Positions 56,701-64,000 of a DNA stretch of 64,000 bases are shown here, piece by piece; within the stretch, counting starts at the first letter, position 1, and every line of letters begins with the position of its first letter. The position numbers were made by a program, and so were the translations under genes. The stretch is from Acinetobacter puyangensis (GTDB lineage Bacteria > Pseudomonadota > Gammaproteobacteria > Pseudomonadales > Moraxellaceae): NCBI RefSeq assembly GCF_900096995.1, contig NZ_OANT01000001.1:310001-374000 (forward strand), in the 5' to 3' direction. A model generated the notes under the pieces. The model saw only the letters and a program-made list of their open reading frames with translations. It searched no databases and had not been told where the DNA came from.

Positions 56701-57243
56701 GATTTTATTAATATAATCAATGCCACGAATTACCAGTGGAATAATGATGAGTGCAGAAATCAGGTAGCCCAAAGCCAGTGGAATATTGAGCGTAAGTTCC
56801 AATGCCATGGCCATAATTGCAGCTTCAAAGGCGAGAAAAATAAACGTAAAACTTGCATAAATTAGCGAGGTAATGGTCGAACCAATATAGCCAAAACCGG
56901 CACCACGCGTTAATAAATCAATATCGACATTATATTTTGCGGCATAGTAACTAATCGGCCAGCTACTGAGAAAAATTAAAATTGAAACCACAATCAGGGC
57001 GTAAAATGCATTGTAAAAACCATATTGCCAGATCATGGTTGCACCAATTGCTTCCATGGCCAGAAACGAAACCGACGACATGGCTGTATTGGTTACTGTC
57101 CATAATGACCATTTTCGTATCGATTTTGGGGCGTAGCGCAGCGCATAATCTTCAATACTTTCATCAATTACCCATGAATTGTATTCACGGCGTGTCGGGA
57201 TAACACGCTGTGGGGCATGGGCTTTTGAGTCAGTTTTATTCAT
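53725..57243 (-). CDS. Hybrid histidine kinase with NCS1 transporter sensor domain
   Basis: 1172 residues from the ATG at 57243; a TTG at 57285 would add 14. Domains in order: NCS1 purine/cytosine/hydantoin permease fold, about 35-490, 12 helices (NTAMSSVSFLAMEAIGATM, LLTRGAGFGYIGS, QVGEQVDYLRFLP); a Cys-rich knuckle at 504-541 with CVVCQHDY, ADCPAY, ICSLCCSLEARCHDLC; two more helices (about 570-595 and 612-635); HisKA with His691 (ISHELRTPLNSILGYS); HATPase_c with Asn809, SGCGIAE and GTGLGLPIVK; REC with Asp978 (LILMDLTMPTLDG); and a C-terminal tail of about 110 residues. A transporter-like sensor such as this resembles CbrA (SSS family) in concept. Upstream of the response regulator and divergent to urtA. 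Confidence 0.9.
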   Translation of the reverse strand: MNKTDSKAHAPQRVIPTRREYNSWVIDESIEDYALRYAPKSIRKWSLWTVTNTAMSSVSFLAMEAIGATMIWQYGFYNAFYALIVVSILIFLSSWPISYYAAKYNVDIDLLTRGAGFGYIGSTITSLIYASFTFIFLAFEAAIMAMALELTLNIPLALGYLISALIIIPLVIRGIDYINKIQSFTQPIWLFLLLLPWFFIFWKNPGLIEESRYFIGEQTDSLSFNVLAFGAACTLVFSLITQVGEQVDYLRFLPDADKNPKKWSLAVFLGGPAWIIFGFIKIFMGMMLIVLALHYFVPFDEINNPTYLYWIAYQQVFNNPIIALFFMLIFVCISQIKINVTNAYAGSLAWSNFFARLTHNHPGRIIWLVFNVCIAILLMELGIIHAVERVLGLYSNIALAWIGAIVADLIICKPLGLSPKGIEFRRAYLYDINPVGVGALCIASVLSILCYLDLFGDYAKALAGFIALATSFLCVPIIAYITKGKYYLARTAPPPMSIVQIKTCVVCQHDYQSADIADCPAYRGNICSLCCSLEARCHDLCKPHGRWSAQLNQIINTFLPSNWATRLNSQLGLYILVTVVLGIVLAVCLSLVYIQETSLLASSNTAEINHIFMLFVKIYAVLFLLMCVAAWWLVLNDVSRRNAEQESSTQNQLLIDEIAAHEITDQQLQDARIQAETANAAKSRYLIGISHELRTPLNSILGYSQLIQKQEHLSNQGEMALGVISRSGQHLTALIDGLLDLARIETGKISLHMSDIQFPNFLQQMIKMFEPQFEQKNLKFYAHIHDNIPNYVRIDQKRLEQILINLLGNALKFTSKGWVRFKVEYRFQTAYFEIADSGCGIAEQDIGRIFDPFERGSNVMQSSFTGTGLGLPIVKLLTELLGGQLNVQSQLNQGTIFKIKLYLPSKDLIHPIANLHSNHIVGYLGERRKILVVDNEAVDRGLVTNFLKPLGFAVEEAESGLHCLGLVPEFLPDLILMDLTMPTLDGWETARILRRNQMTNVPILIISADANERTTNPQTEILNEDFLVKPVDLNLLLNKIGDKLDIQWIDAASQPSEALDLAETQQDSTHSVQRDHNVSPNTPNINPQQLGREHMIISPISAMEMPNSISDAINMLNVFANQGYIRGLKQLLSYCHQHFPHDQALWDNLLQHTARYDLKSVKQDLNEFQLKH

Positions 57244-57337
57244 TGGTAGCAGAAATTGTGCAGGCGGTGGATGGACTATTGCCAAGCAATAACCATACCT
57301 TTTCTATTTAAAATTCTGAATCTGACAAGCCGGTGAT

Positions 57338-57355
57338 ATACGCAATGTAACGTAT
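57338..57355. promoter_or_regulatory. Palindrome upstream of urtA (shared operator, site 1)
   Basis: ATACGCAATGTAACGTAT; ATATACG and CGTATAT form 7-base arms eight bases apart. It agrees at 15 of 18 positions with the palindrome before amiE (62453-62470). It lies 89 bases before the urtA start and in the divergent region with the hybrid kinase gene, so it may regulate both. Confidence 0.6.
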
Positions 57356-57443
57356 ATACCCAATTCGGTTCTCGCAATAGTCTTGCTTCACAAGCACACA
57401 TTGATCGACGTCAATGTGAATGAGCATGACACTTGAGGGGACT

Positions 57444-58688
57444 ATGAATATGACCACAAACGTAAAATCTACGGCAAAAAAAGCATTGATCGCAGGCTGT
57501 CTGGCTGTTCCATTCCTAATGGCATCAGTATGGGGGAATGCGGCACCAGCAACCTCCGAGGTCAATAAAACCAAGTTAAAAGTTGACGATAAATTTGTTT
57601 ATGTCGGGCAATTACACTCATCAACAGGCACCATGGCCATCAGTGAAACAGGGTCCATTCAGGCAGAACGTCTGGCGATTGAACAGATCAATAAAGCGGG
57701 TGGTGTGCTGGGGCGGCAGATCAAAATTGTTCAGGAAGATGGTGCCTCCGACTGGCCAACTTTTGCGGAAAAAGCCAGAAAATTAACCGAGAGAGATCGT
57801 GTGGCCGCAATTTTTGGTTGCTGGACATCAGCATCACGCAAGGCGGTGTTACCAATTATCGAACGGAATAACTCATTATTATATTATCCGACGTTTTATG
57901 AAGGTCTTGAGCAATCCAAAAATGTGATCTATACCGGTCAGGAAGCAACCCAGCAGGTACTTGAATCACTGAATTGGCTGGCACGCGAGAAAAAAGCCAA
58001 AACCTTCTATCTGGTAGGTTCAGATTATATCTGGCCACGGACCACCATGAAAATTGCCCGTACGCATATCGAAAAAGTGCTGAAGGGTAAAGTGGTTGGG
58101 GAAGAATATTATCCGTTAGGCAATACCCAGTTTGGTTCACTCATCAATAAAATGAAACTGAAAAAACCGGATGCGATTGTTGCTGCCGTGGTTGGTGGTT
58201 CCAATGTGTCGTTCTATAAACAAATGAACGCAGCAGGGGTGACTGGTGCCAAACAAACCTTACTGACTTATTCGGTGACAGAAGATGAATTGCTCGGTAT
58301 TGGCGGTGCCAACATGGCAGGCTTCTACTCTTCAATGAAGTATTTCCAAAGTCTAAATAATCCAAATAACATCAAATTTGTACAGGCCTTTAAAGCCAAA
58401 TATGGTCCAAAAGCAGTGGTCGGTGATGTGACACAGGCGGCATATCTTGGTCCTTGGTTATGGAAAGCTGCCGTTGAAAAAGCAGGTAGCTTTGATGTTG
58501 ATAAAGTGGTGAAAGCATCACCGGGCATCGAAATGAAAACAGCACCTGAAGGCTATGTGAAAATTGATGCCAACCATCATTTGTGGAGTAAAGCCCGAAT
58601 CGGTCAAGTGTTGCCAACAGGTCAATTCAAAGTGGTGTATGAGTCCAAAGGTCTGATCAAACCAAACCCATTCCCTAAAGGTTATTAA
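57444..58688 (+). CDS. urtA: Urea/short-chain amide ABC transporter, substrate-binding protein
   Basis: 414 residues from the ATG at 57444, just after GAGGGG. Signal peptide to about residue 33 (KKALIAGCLAVPFLMASVWGNA). Type I periplasmic-binding fold (LivJ-like): FVYVGQLHSSTGTMAISETG, AIFGCWTSASRKAVLPIIE, LLYYPTFYEGLE and FYLVGSDYIWPRTTM are strongly UrtA/FmdD-like. It binds urea or small amides in the periplasm. UrtA is also a relative of AmiC, the amide sensor of Pseudomonas, which is missing in this window. Confidence 0.93.
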   Translation: MNMTTNVKSTAKKALIAGCLAVPFLMASVWGNAAPATSEVNKTKLKVDDKFVYVGQLHSSTGTMAISETGSIQAERLAIEQINKAGGVLGRQIKIVQEDGASDWPTFAEKARKLTERDRVAAIFGCWTSASRKAVLPIIERNNSLLYYPTFYEGLEQSKNVIYTGQEATQQVLESLNWLAREKKAKTFYLVGSDYIWPRTTMKIARTHIEKVLKGKVVGEEYYPLGNTQFGSLINKMKLKKPDAIVAAVVGGSNVSFYKQMNAAGVTGAKQTLLTYSVTEDELLGIGGANMAGFYSSMKYFQSLNNPNNIKFVQAFKAKYGPKAVVGDVTQAAYLGPWLWKAAVEKAGSFDVDKVVKASPGIEMKTAPEGYVKIDANHHLWSKARIGQVLPTGQFKVVYESKGLIKPNPFPKGY

Positions 58689-58769
58689 TCCTTGTCTGAT
58701 GAGGAGTGTCTGACATTCCTCATGCTCTATTTCGTTTAAAAATTTAATGATTGGCTGGGAGGAATTGCG

Positions 58770-59690
58770 ATGGATTTTAGTCTATCTGAATTCGGTGCAA
58801 TATTTGCCATGCAGGGCTTTAATGGTTTATCAGTTTTCTGTGTTTTGTTACTGATGGCGCTGGGACTTGCGATTATTTTCGGGCAAATGGGTGTCATTAA
58901 TATGGCACATGGTGAATTTCTAACCATAGGTGCCTATACCACTTATGTCATTTCAACCCTGACAGAAAGCTATCTGCCGCAATTGATGTCGTACTATTTT
59001 TTTGTTGCCATTATTGCGGCATTTTTGGTGGCAGGGTTTATCGGTTATCTGGTGGAACGGCTGATGATTTCGCATCTGTATCATCGACCACTTGATACAT
59101 TGCTGGCAACCTGGGGCTTAAGTCTGGTGATGCAACAGGCATTTCGCTCTATTTTTGGTCCAAAAGAAGTAAGCCCGACGTTACCTGACTGGTTGATGGG
59201 TTCTTACCAGCCGACAGATACTATTGATATTCCTATTAATGGTTTATTTTTGGTGGGTGTGACCATTGCAGTGACAGCTTTTGTTTATTTCTTGATGTAT
59301 CGCTCACGCTGGGGCTTGCAATTACGTGCGACCAACCAAAACCGTTTTATGAGCAATGCAGTGGGTATAAATACCAAAAAAGTAGACCGCATGACTTTTG
59401 CTTTAGGCTGTGGTTTGGCAGGCATTGCGGGTGCTGCTTTTACCACGATTGGTTCAACCGGACCAACCGCAGGTTCACTCTATATTGTTGATACGTTCCT
59501 AGTGGTGGTATTTGGTGGTGCTGCAAGCCTGATCGGTACAATCGCATCAGCCTTTAGTATCGCACAGGCGCAATCCATTTTGGAATTCTTCCTTTCCGGC
59601 TCAACTGCGAAAGTTCTGACCTTGTCGACAGTGATCATTATTTTAATGATGCGCCCTCAAGGTTTGTTCTCGATCAAAGTCCGTAAATAA
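58770..59690 (+). CDS. urtB: Urea/amide ABC transporter permease UrtB
   Basis: 306 residues, about eight helices, LivH-type inner-membrane permease. Family blocks ALGLAIIFGQMGVINMAHGE, LDTLLATWGLSLVMQQAFRSIFG and SRWGLQLRATNQNRFMSNAVGIN are present. It pairs with UrtC. The start has a GGGAGGA site, 81 bases after urtA. Confidence 0.93.
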   Translation: MDFSLSEFGAIFAMQGFNGLSVFCVLLLMALGLAIIFGQMGVINMAHGEFLTIGAYTTYVISTLTESYLPQLMSYYFFVAIIAAFLVAGFIGYLVERLMISHLYHRPLDTLLATWGLSLVMQQAFRSIFGPKEVSPTLPDWLMGSYQPTDTIDIPINGLFLVGVTIAVTAFVYFLMYRSRWGLQLRATNQNRFMSNAVGINTKKVDRMTFALGCGLAGIAGAAFTTIGSTGPTAGSLYIVDTFLVVVFGGAASLIGTIASAFSIAQAQSILEFFLSGSTAKVLTLSTVIIILMMRPQGLFSIKVRK

Positions 59691-59711
59691 ACATTCAGTG
59701 AGGGAATCGTA

Positions 59712-60872
59712 ATGAAAAATTCATTGAATAGTCTGTTGGGTGGTAAAGAAGGTGCCATTGGTTTACTTATTTTGGCTGTGTTGATGCTTCTGGTCATGCC
59801 GATGTTTCTCGATGTTTTCCGGCTCAATTTGATGGGGAAATATCTAACCTATGCTTTTGTTGCCATTGGTCTGGTGTTGTGCTGGGGCTATGGCGGTATT
59901 CTGAGTCTGGGACAAGGGATTTTCTTTGGTATTGGCGGGTATTGCATGGCGATGTTTTTAAAACTTGAAGCCTCGGATATGCAAAGTACTGCTGCACAAA
60001 CTACACCGGGGATTCCGGATTTTATGGACTGGAATCAGATCACCGCTTTACCTTTACTTTGGCAACCATTCCATAGTTTTAGTTTTACCATTTTTGCCAT
60101 CATTGTGATTCCAATTTTACTGGCATTTATCATTGGCTTTGCCATGTTTACTCGCCGGGTGGGTGATGTGTACTTTTCCATTATCATGCAGGCCATTGCC
60201 GCAATACTCACCATTCTGGTGATTGGTCAACAAGGTCTGACGGGTGGGATTAACGGGATTACCGACTTAAAAACCCTACATGGCTGGGACATTCGTACCG
60301 ATGAAGCAAAATACGTTTTGTATTATATCAATGCCTTGTTATTGATCGTCGTGATATTACTAAGTCGTTTTGTCTTGAGTTCAAAATTGGGACGTTTGTT
60401 ATCTGCCATGCGTGACAAGGAAGAGCGAGTACGTTTTTCCGGTTATAACGTTGCTATGTATAAAGTCTTTATTTTCTGTTTTGCAGCGGTAATTTCTTCT
60501 ATTGGCGGGGCGATGTTTACGCTACAGGTCGGCTTTATGTCACCAACTTTGGTGGGCATTGTGCCCTCAATTGAAATGGTGATTTTTGCCGCTGTTGGTG
60601 GTCGCTTATCCATTCTTGGTGCTGTATATGGTGCTGTGATTGTGAATCTGGGTAAAACGTATTTTTCCGAAGCATTCCCGGATTTATGGCTATATTTGCT
60701 AGGCGGGCTGTTTATTGTGGTGGTGATGTTTTTACCGAATGGTTTGGCCGGGTTATATGAAAAATATGTCCATCCGCTTTTCTTTAAACGCAAAAACAAC
60801 GTACAGACCAAAGTTACCAAAGAGAATACATCTGTTGCAGCAAGTCAGATCGATACAGGAGGCTCCAAATGA
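59712..60872 (+). CDS. urtC: Urea/amide ABC transporter permease UrtC
   Basis: 386 residues, LivM-type permease with about ten helices: LVLCWGYGGILSLGQGIFFGIGGY, GQQGLTGGINGITDL and LLSAMRDKEERVRFSGYNVAMYKV. The stretch DMQSTAAQTTPGIPDFMDWNQ is the extra periplasmic insert usual in UrtC. It overlaps urtD by four bases (ATGA). Confidence 0.93.
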   Translation: MKNSLNSLLGGKEGAIGLLILAVLMLLVMPMFLDVFRLNLMGKYLTYAFVAIGLVLCWGYGGILSLGQGIFFGIGGYCMAMFLKLEASDMQSTAAQTTPGIPDFMDWNQITALPLLWQPFHSFSFTIFAIIVIPILLAFIIGFAMFTRRVGDVYFSIIMQAIAAILTILVIGQQGLTGGINGITDLKTLHGWDIRTDEAKYVLYYINALLLIVVILLSRFVLSSKLGRLLSAMRDKEERVRFSGYNVAMYKVFIFCFAAVISSIGGAMFTLQVGFMSPTLVGIVPSIEMVIFAAVGGRLSILGAVYGAVIVNLGKTYFSEAFPDLWLYLLGGLFIVVVMFLPNGLAGLYEKYVHPLFFKRKNNVQTKVTKENTSVAASQIDTGGSK

Positions 60873-61630
60873 GTAAGGCAATTGGCGTTGAAATGAAAAA
60901 ACCAGTATTGGTGATTGAGGATCTGACAGTGTCTTTTGACGGCTTTAAAGCCGTCAGTGACCTGAACTTCTATGTCGATGCCAATGAGGTTCATGTGGTG
61001 ATTGGTCCCAATGGTGCAGGCAAAACCACAGTATTGGATTTGATTTGTGGCAAGACCAAAGCCACTGCGGGGAAAATACAGTTTAAGGGACAGGAGTTAA
61101 CCAAACTCAAGGAATATGAGATTGTACGGGCAGGAGTCGGACGAAAATTTCAGAATCCATCGATTTATGAAAATTTGACAGTGTATGAAAATCTGGAAAT
61201 GTCTTTTCCGCGCGGACGCAATGTCTGGGGTTCATTATTTTTTAAGCGCAGCCATGATGTGGATGATCGAATCCATGAGGTGGCAGACAGTATTTTTCTG
61301 ACGGATTTTCTCGATACGCAATCTGAATTGCTGTCACATGGACAAAAGCAATGGCTAGAGATTGGAATGCTGCTGATGCAGGACCCGGAACTGTTAATGC
61401 TGGATGAACCGGTTGCCGGTATGAGCGTGTCCGAGCGAGAAAAAACGGCTGTATTGCTGAGACAAATCAGTACAGGACGTTCGGTACTGGTGATTGAGCA
61501 TGACATGGAGTTTGTCAAATCAATTGCCGATAAGGTGACGGTACTGCATCAGGGAAAAATTCTGGCAGCAGGAAAAATGGATGATGTACAACATGATCCA
61601 AAAGTGATTGAAGTCTATCTGGGACACTAA
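60869..61630 (+). CDS. urtD: Urea/amide ABC transporter ATPase UrtD
   Basis: 253 residues, LivG-type: Walker A GPNGAGKTTVLD, Q-loop GRKFQNPSIYENLT, the signature LSHGQKQWLEIGMLL (Ser-His-Gly as in UrtD) and Walker B LLMLDEPVAGMS. It couples ATP hydrolysis to the permeases. AGGAGG stands before its ATG. Confidence 0.94.
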   Translation: MSKAIGVEMKKPVLVIEDLTVSFDGFKAVSDLNFYVDANEVHVVIGPNGAGKTTVLDLICGKTKATAGKIQFKGQELTKLKEYEIVRAGVGRKFQNPSIYENLTVYENLEMSFPRGRNVWGSLFFKRSHDVDDRIHEVADSIFLTDFLDTQSELLSHGQKQWLEIGMLLMQDPELLMLDEPVAGMSVSEREKTAVLLRQISTGRSVLVIEHDMEFVKSIADKVTVLHQGKILAAGKMDDVQHDPKVIEVYLGH

Positions 61631-61640
61631 GGAGACAAAT

Positions 61641-62339
61641 ATGAGCGGATTATTTGAAATTCAATCTTTACGTTCTGGATATGGTCAGAGTGAAGTCATT
61701 CATGATGTGAGTCTGACGGTACAACCAAAAGAAATTGTTGCCGTTATGGGGCGCAATGGTATGGGGAAGACCACATTCTTTAAAACCCTGATCGGTGCCA
61801 TTAAAAACACCTCGGGTGAAATCAAGCTCGATGGTAAAAATCTGGAAAAAATGGATGCATTCAAGCGGGTACAAAATGGTGTGGCTTATGTGCCTCAGGG
61901 ACGTATGATTTTTGGCACCATGTCTGTACTGGAAAATATTCAGACCGGATTACCTGCTTCGGCACATGGACGTGTCCCTGATGATTTATATGAGTTATTT
62001 CCGGTATTGTGGGAGATGCGCAAGCGCAAGGGCGGCAATCTGTCAGGTGGTCAACAACAGCAATTGGCGATTGCACGGGCGCTGGCCACCAATCCCAAGG
62101 TATTGTTACTGGATGAACCGACGGAAGGGATTCAGCCTTCAATTATTAAAGACATTGCAAAAACATTAAAGCAAATCCGTGATCAACGGGATTTGACGAT
62201 TATTGTTTCCGAACAGGTACTGAGTTTTACCATGGCCATGGCAGATCGTTTTCTGGTGATTGATAAAGGTCAGTTTGCCTACGAAAATATTCGTGAAAAT
62301 GTGGATGAAGAGACCATTAGCAAATTTTTATCTGTTTAA
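61641..62339 (+). CDS. urtE: Urea/amide ABC transporter ATPase UrtE
   Basis: 232 residues from the ATG at 61641, seven bases after AAGGAG; open codons upstream overlap urtD and are rejected. LivF-type: GRNGMGKTTFFKTLIG, YVPQGRMIFGTMSVLENIQTG, signature LSGGQQQQLAIARAL, Walker B LLLDEPTEGIQPSI. Last gene of the urt operon, ending in a terminator. Confidence 0.94.
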   Translation: MSGLFEIQSLRSGYGQSEVIHDVSLTVQPKEIVAVMGRNGMGKTTFFKTLIGAIKNTSGEIKLDGKNLEKMDAFKRVQNGVAYVPQGRMIFGTMSVLENIQTGLPASAHGRVPDDLYELFPVLWEMRKRKGGNLSGGQQQQLAIARALATNPKVLLLDEPTEGIQPSIIKDIAKTLKQIRDQRDLTIIVSEQVLSFTMAMADRFLVIDKGQFAYENIRENVDEETISKFLSV

Positions 62340-62398
62340 TCGAGCTGTAATTTGCTGTTTTAATAAAACGCTGAAACTGGCTTTTAGACTTTTATTTT

Positions 62399-62424
62399 AA
62401 TCCTTGTATTTACAGGGATTTTTT
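62399..62424 (+). terminator. Terminator after urtE
   Basis: AATCCTTGTA with TACAGGGATT (one mismatch) form the stem and T residues follow. amiE therefore needs its own promoter, in accord with the palindrome just beyond. Confidence 0.75.
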
Positions 62425-62452
62425 ATTTATATATTCATCAAATGATACCTCT

Positions 62453-62470
62453 ATACGTAATTTTACGTAT
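62453..62470. promoter_or_regulatory. Palindrome upstream of amiE (shared operator, site 2)
   Basis: ATACGTAA-TT-TTACGTAT has perfect 8-base arms; 15 of 18 bases match the site before urtA. It lies 66 bases before the amiE start, just past the urtE terminator. The adjacent LuxR-type response regulator is the likely binder. Confidence 0.65.
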
Positions 62471-62535
62471 TTCTAGCGACAATTTTTCACTGCAAAATCC
62501 AATCACAGCGTAATTTTTTGATACGGGAAAAAATG

Positions 62536-63576
62536 ATGAGACATGGTGATATTTCAAGCAGCCCTAGTACCGTTGGTGTAACGGTTGTGAACTATAAAAT
62601 TCCACGCCTGCATAACAAGGCAGAAGTACTGGACAATGCAAAAAAAATTGCAGAAATGCTGATTGGTATTAAACAGGGTTTACCGGGCATGGATTTAATC
62701 GTGTTTCCTGAATATAGCACCATGGGCATTATGTATGATCATGATGAAATGATGGAAACTGCAGCGACCATTCCTGGCGATGAAACTGCAATTTTTTCTG
62801 CGGCATGTAAGCGAGCCAATGTCTGGGGTGTTTTCTCCATTACCGGTGAACAGCACGAACAACATCCACAGAAAGTGCCCTATAACACGCTGATATTAAT
62901 TAATAATGAAGGTGAAATTGTACAGAAATATCGCAAGATTATTCCATGGTGTCCGATTGAAGGCTGGTGTCCTGGGGATACTACATATATGACTGAAGGG
63001 CCAAAAGGCATCAAAATGTCACTGATTATCTGTGATGATGGGAATTATCCGGAAATCTGGCGTGACTGTGCCATGAAAGGTGCCGAGTTGATTGTCCGTT
63101 GTCAGGGTTATATGTATCCATCGAGTGAACAACAAGTCCTCATGGCAAAAACCATGGCATGGGCCAATAATGTCTATGTGGCAGTTGCCAACTGTACCGG
63201 ATTTGATGGCGTCTACACTTACTTTGGTCGTTCTGCCATTGTTGGTTTTGATGGTCGTACGCTAGGTGAATGCGGTACCGAAGAAAATGGTATTCAATAC
63301 GCGCAGTTATCTATTCCGGAAATTCGTGACGCACGTCAATATGATCAGGCGCAAAATCATCTATTTAAGCTGTTGCATCGTGGTTATACCGGCACATTTA
63401 ATAATGGTGATGGCGATAAAGGTGTTGCAGATTGTCCATTTGATTTTTATAGAACATGGGTGCTGGATGCACAAAAAGCACAGGAAAATGTGGAAAAAAT
63501 TACCCGCTCAACCATTGGTGTAGCAGCATGTCCAATCGGAAATCTTCCTCATGAAGGTTTAGAGAAAGAAGCTTAA
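62536..63576 (+). CDS. amiE: Aliphatic amidase
   Basis: 346 residues from the ATG at 62536, exactly the length of the Pseudomonas aeruginosa enzyme; an ATG one codon earlier is possible. Nitrilase superfamily triad: Glu59 (VFPEYS), Lys134 (KYRKIIPW) and Cys166 ([11 protein letters not shown]). The whole sequence follows AmiE (MRHGDISSS front, GHEGLEKEA-like tail, here [11 protein letters not shown]) and differs from formamidase AmiF. It hydrolyses acetamide, propionamide and like amides to acid and ammonia in the cytoplasm. It lies downstream of urtABCDE and upstream of an amiB-like gene. Confidence 0.96.
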   Translation: MRHGDISSSPSTVGVTVVNYKIPRLHNKAEVLDNAKKIAEMLIGIKQGLPGMDLIVFPEYSTMGIMYDHDEMMETAATIPGDETAIFSAACKRANVWGVFSITGEQHEQHPQKVPYNTLILINNEGEIVQKYRKIIPWCPIEGWCPGDTTYMTEGPKGIKMSLIICDDGNYPEIWRDCAMKGAELIVRCQGYMYPSSEQQVLMAKTMAWANNVYVAVANCTGFDGVYTYFGRSAIVGFDGRTLGECGTEENGIQYAQLSIPEIRDARQYDQAQNHLFKLLHRGYTGTFNNGDGDKGVADCPFDFYRTWVLDAQKAQENVEKITRSTIGVAACPIGNLPHEGLEKEA

Positions 63577-63599
63577 GTTCTGGTGGAGAGGATTGCATC

Positions 63600-64000
63600 A
63601 TGACATTTGCCAGTGACAGACTTCAACATCAGCAAGACGTTTTGGCTCGACAACAGTATGATCAACAGGGGCAGCAACAGGCTGCCCGCACTTCACGCTT
63701 TAAGTTTGAACCCCAGCAACTGATGCAAATGCTAAGAACCAGAATCGTGGGACAACCGCATATTCTCGATGCACTTGAGGATATGCTCAATGTGGTGAAG
63801 GCAGATTTTAACCATCCGGAACGACCTTTGTCTGTCACCATGTTGCTGGGACCTACAGGCGTAGGCAAAACCGAAACAGTACGGCTAATCAGCGAGGCAA
63901 TTCATGGTCATGCCCATGCCTTTTGCCGGATCGACATGAACACACTGGCACAAGAGCATTATGCGGCAGCACTGACGGGCGCACCGCCTGGTTATGTTGG
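63600..64000 (+). CDS. amiB: AAA+ ATPase, AmiB-like (ClpB-related), 5' part
   Basis: The frame runs from the ATG at 63600, preceded by GAGGA, past the end of the window; 133 residues are visible. After a Gln-rich N-terminus come FKFEPQQLMQMLRTRIVGQPHILDALEDML and Walker A LLGPTGVGKTETV, as in the second AAA domain of ClpB. AmiB of the Pseudomonas amidase operon has this type of domain and follows amiE in the same way. Its proposed role is with the amide uptake channel AmiS; the C-terminal part and the following genes are out of view. Confidence 0.82.
   Translation, partial: MTFASDRLQHQQDVLARQQYDQQGQQQAARTSRFKFEPQQLMQMLRTRIVGQPHILDALEDMLNVVKADFNHPERPLSVTMLLGPTGVGKTETVRLISEAIHGHAHAFCRIDMNTLAQEHYAAALTGAPPGYV

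Overview
The window reads as a chromosomal segment of an Acinetobacter species (gammaproteobacterium). By eye it is AT-rich, near 40% GC, with some clearly more AT-rich patches. The grounds are the betI-betB-betA/betT choline layout, an ilvE-flanked surface-glycan locus like the outer-core (OC) locus of A. baumannii, an AmiE nearly superposable on the Pseudomonas amidase, and BetT, GlnE and IlvE of gammaproteobacterial type. Nearly all of it is protein coding. I saw no rRNA, tRNA, CRISPR array or insertion sequence.

Layout. (1) 1-5.6 kb: the end of a 2-oxoacid dehydrogenase E2 gene with its E3 (lipoamide dehydrogenase), an MHS-family transporter, a shikimate-dehydrogenase-like enzyme, an SDR and a FadR-type regulator; substrate unknown. 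(2) 5.8-16.3 kb: a self-contained regulon for a sulfated compound. It has a TonB receptor, a cytoplasmic sulfatase with the CSPSR motif, a CUT1-type ABC importer (binding protein, two permeases, ATPase) and a formylglycine-generating enzyme to activate the sulfatase. A divergent LacI regulator is separated from it by a region holding a perfect 18-bp LacI-type operator. (3) 17-23 kb: periplasmic alpha-carbonic anhydrase, an orphan histidine kinase, glnE and ilvE.

(4) 23.1-33.3 kb: surface glycan locus with UDP-glucuronate 4-epimerase-like and UDP-glucose dehydrogenase genes, a 2OG-Fe(II) oxygenase, a Stealth-family sugar-phosphate transferase, five glycosyltransferase-like genes and a lipid A acyltransferase; the 29-32.4 kb part is distinctly AT-rich. 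(5) 33.4-38 kb: dusA, a second FadR-type regulator, the remnant of a flavoprotein gene and a DctA-like dicarboxylate carrier. (6) 38.8-46 kb: choline-to-betaine operon betIBA followed by a TorF-type porin, with divergent betT and a 40-bp palindrome between them. (7) 46-52.5 kb: an amino-alcohol (probably ethanolamine) module of permease, APH-fold kinase, class III PLP phospho-lyase candidate, AraC and DeoR regulators.

(8) 52.8-64 kb: an amide/urea module. A LuxR-type response regulator and a very unusual hybrid kinase with an NCS1 transporter as its sensor lie divergent to urtABCDE-amiE-amiB. The same 18-bp palindrome (15 of 18 positions identical) lies upstream of both urtA and amiE. Here the usual AmiC/AmiR/AmiS amidase control and uptake appear to be replaced by a transporter-coupled two-component system and an ABC importer.

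Regions 6-8 all serve the use of small nitrogen compounds (choline, ethanolamine, short amides or urea). Region 8 is the best candidate for an undescribed regulatory system; regions 2 and 7 are the next most interesting.
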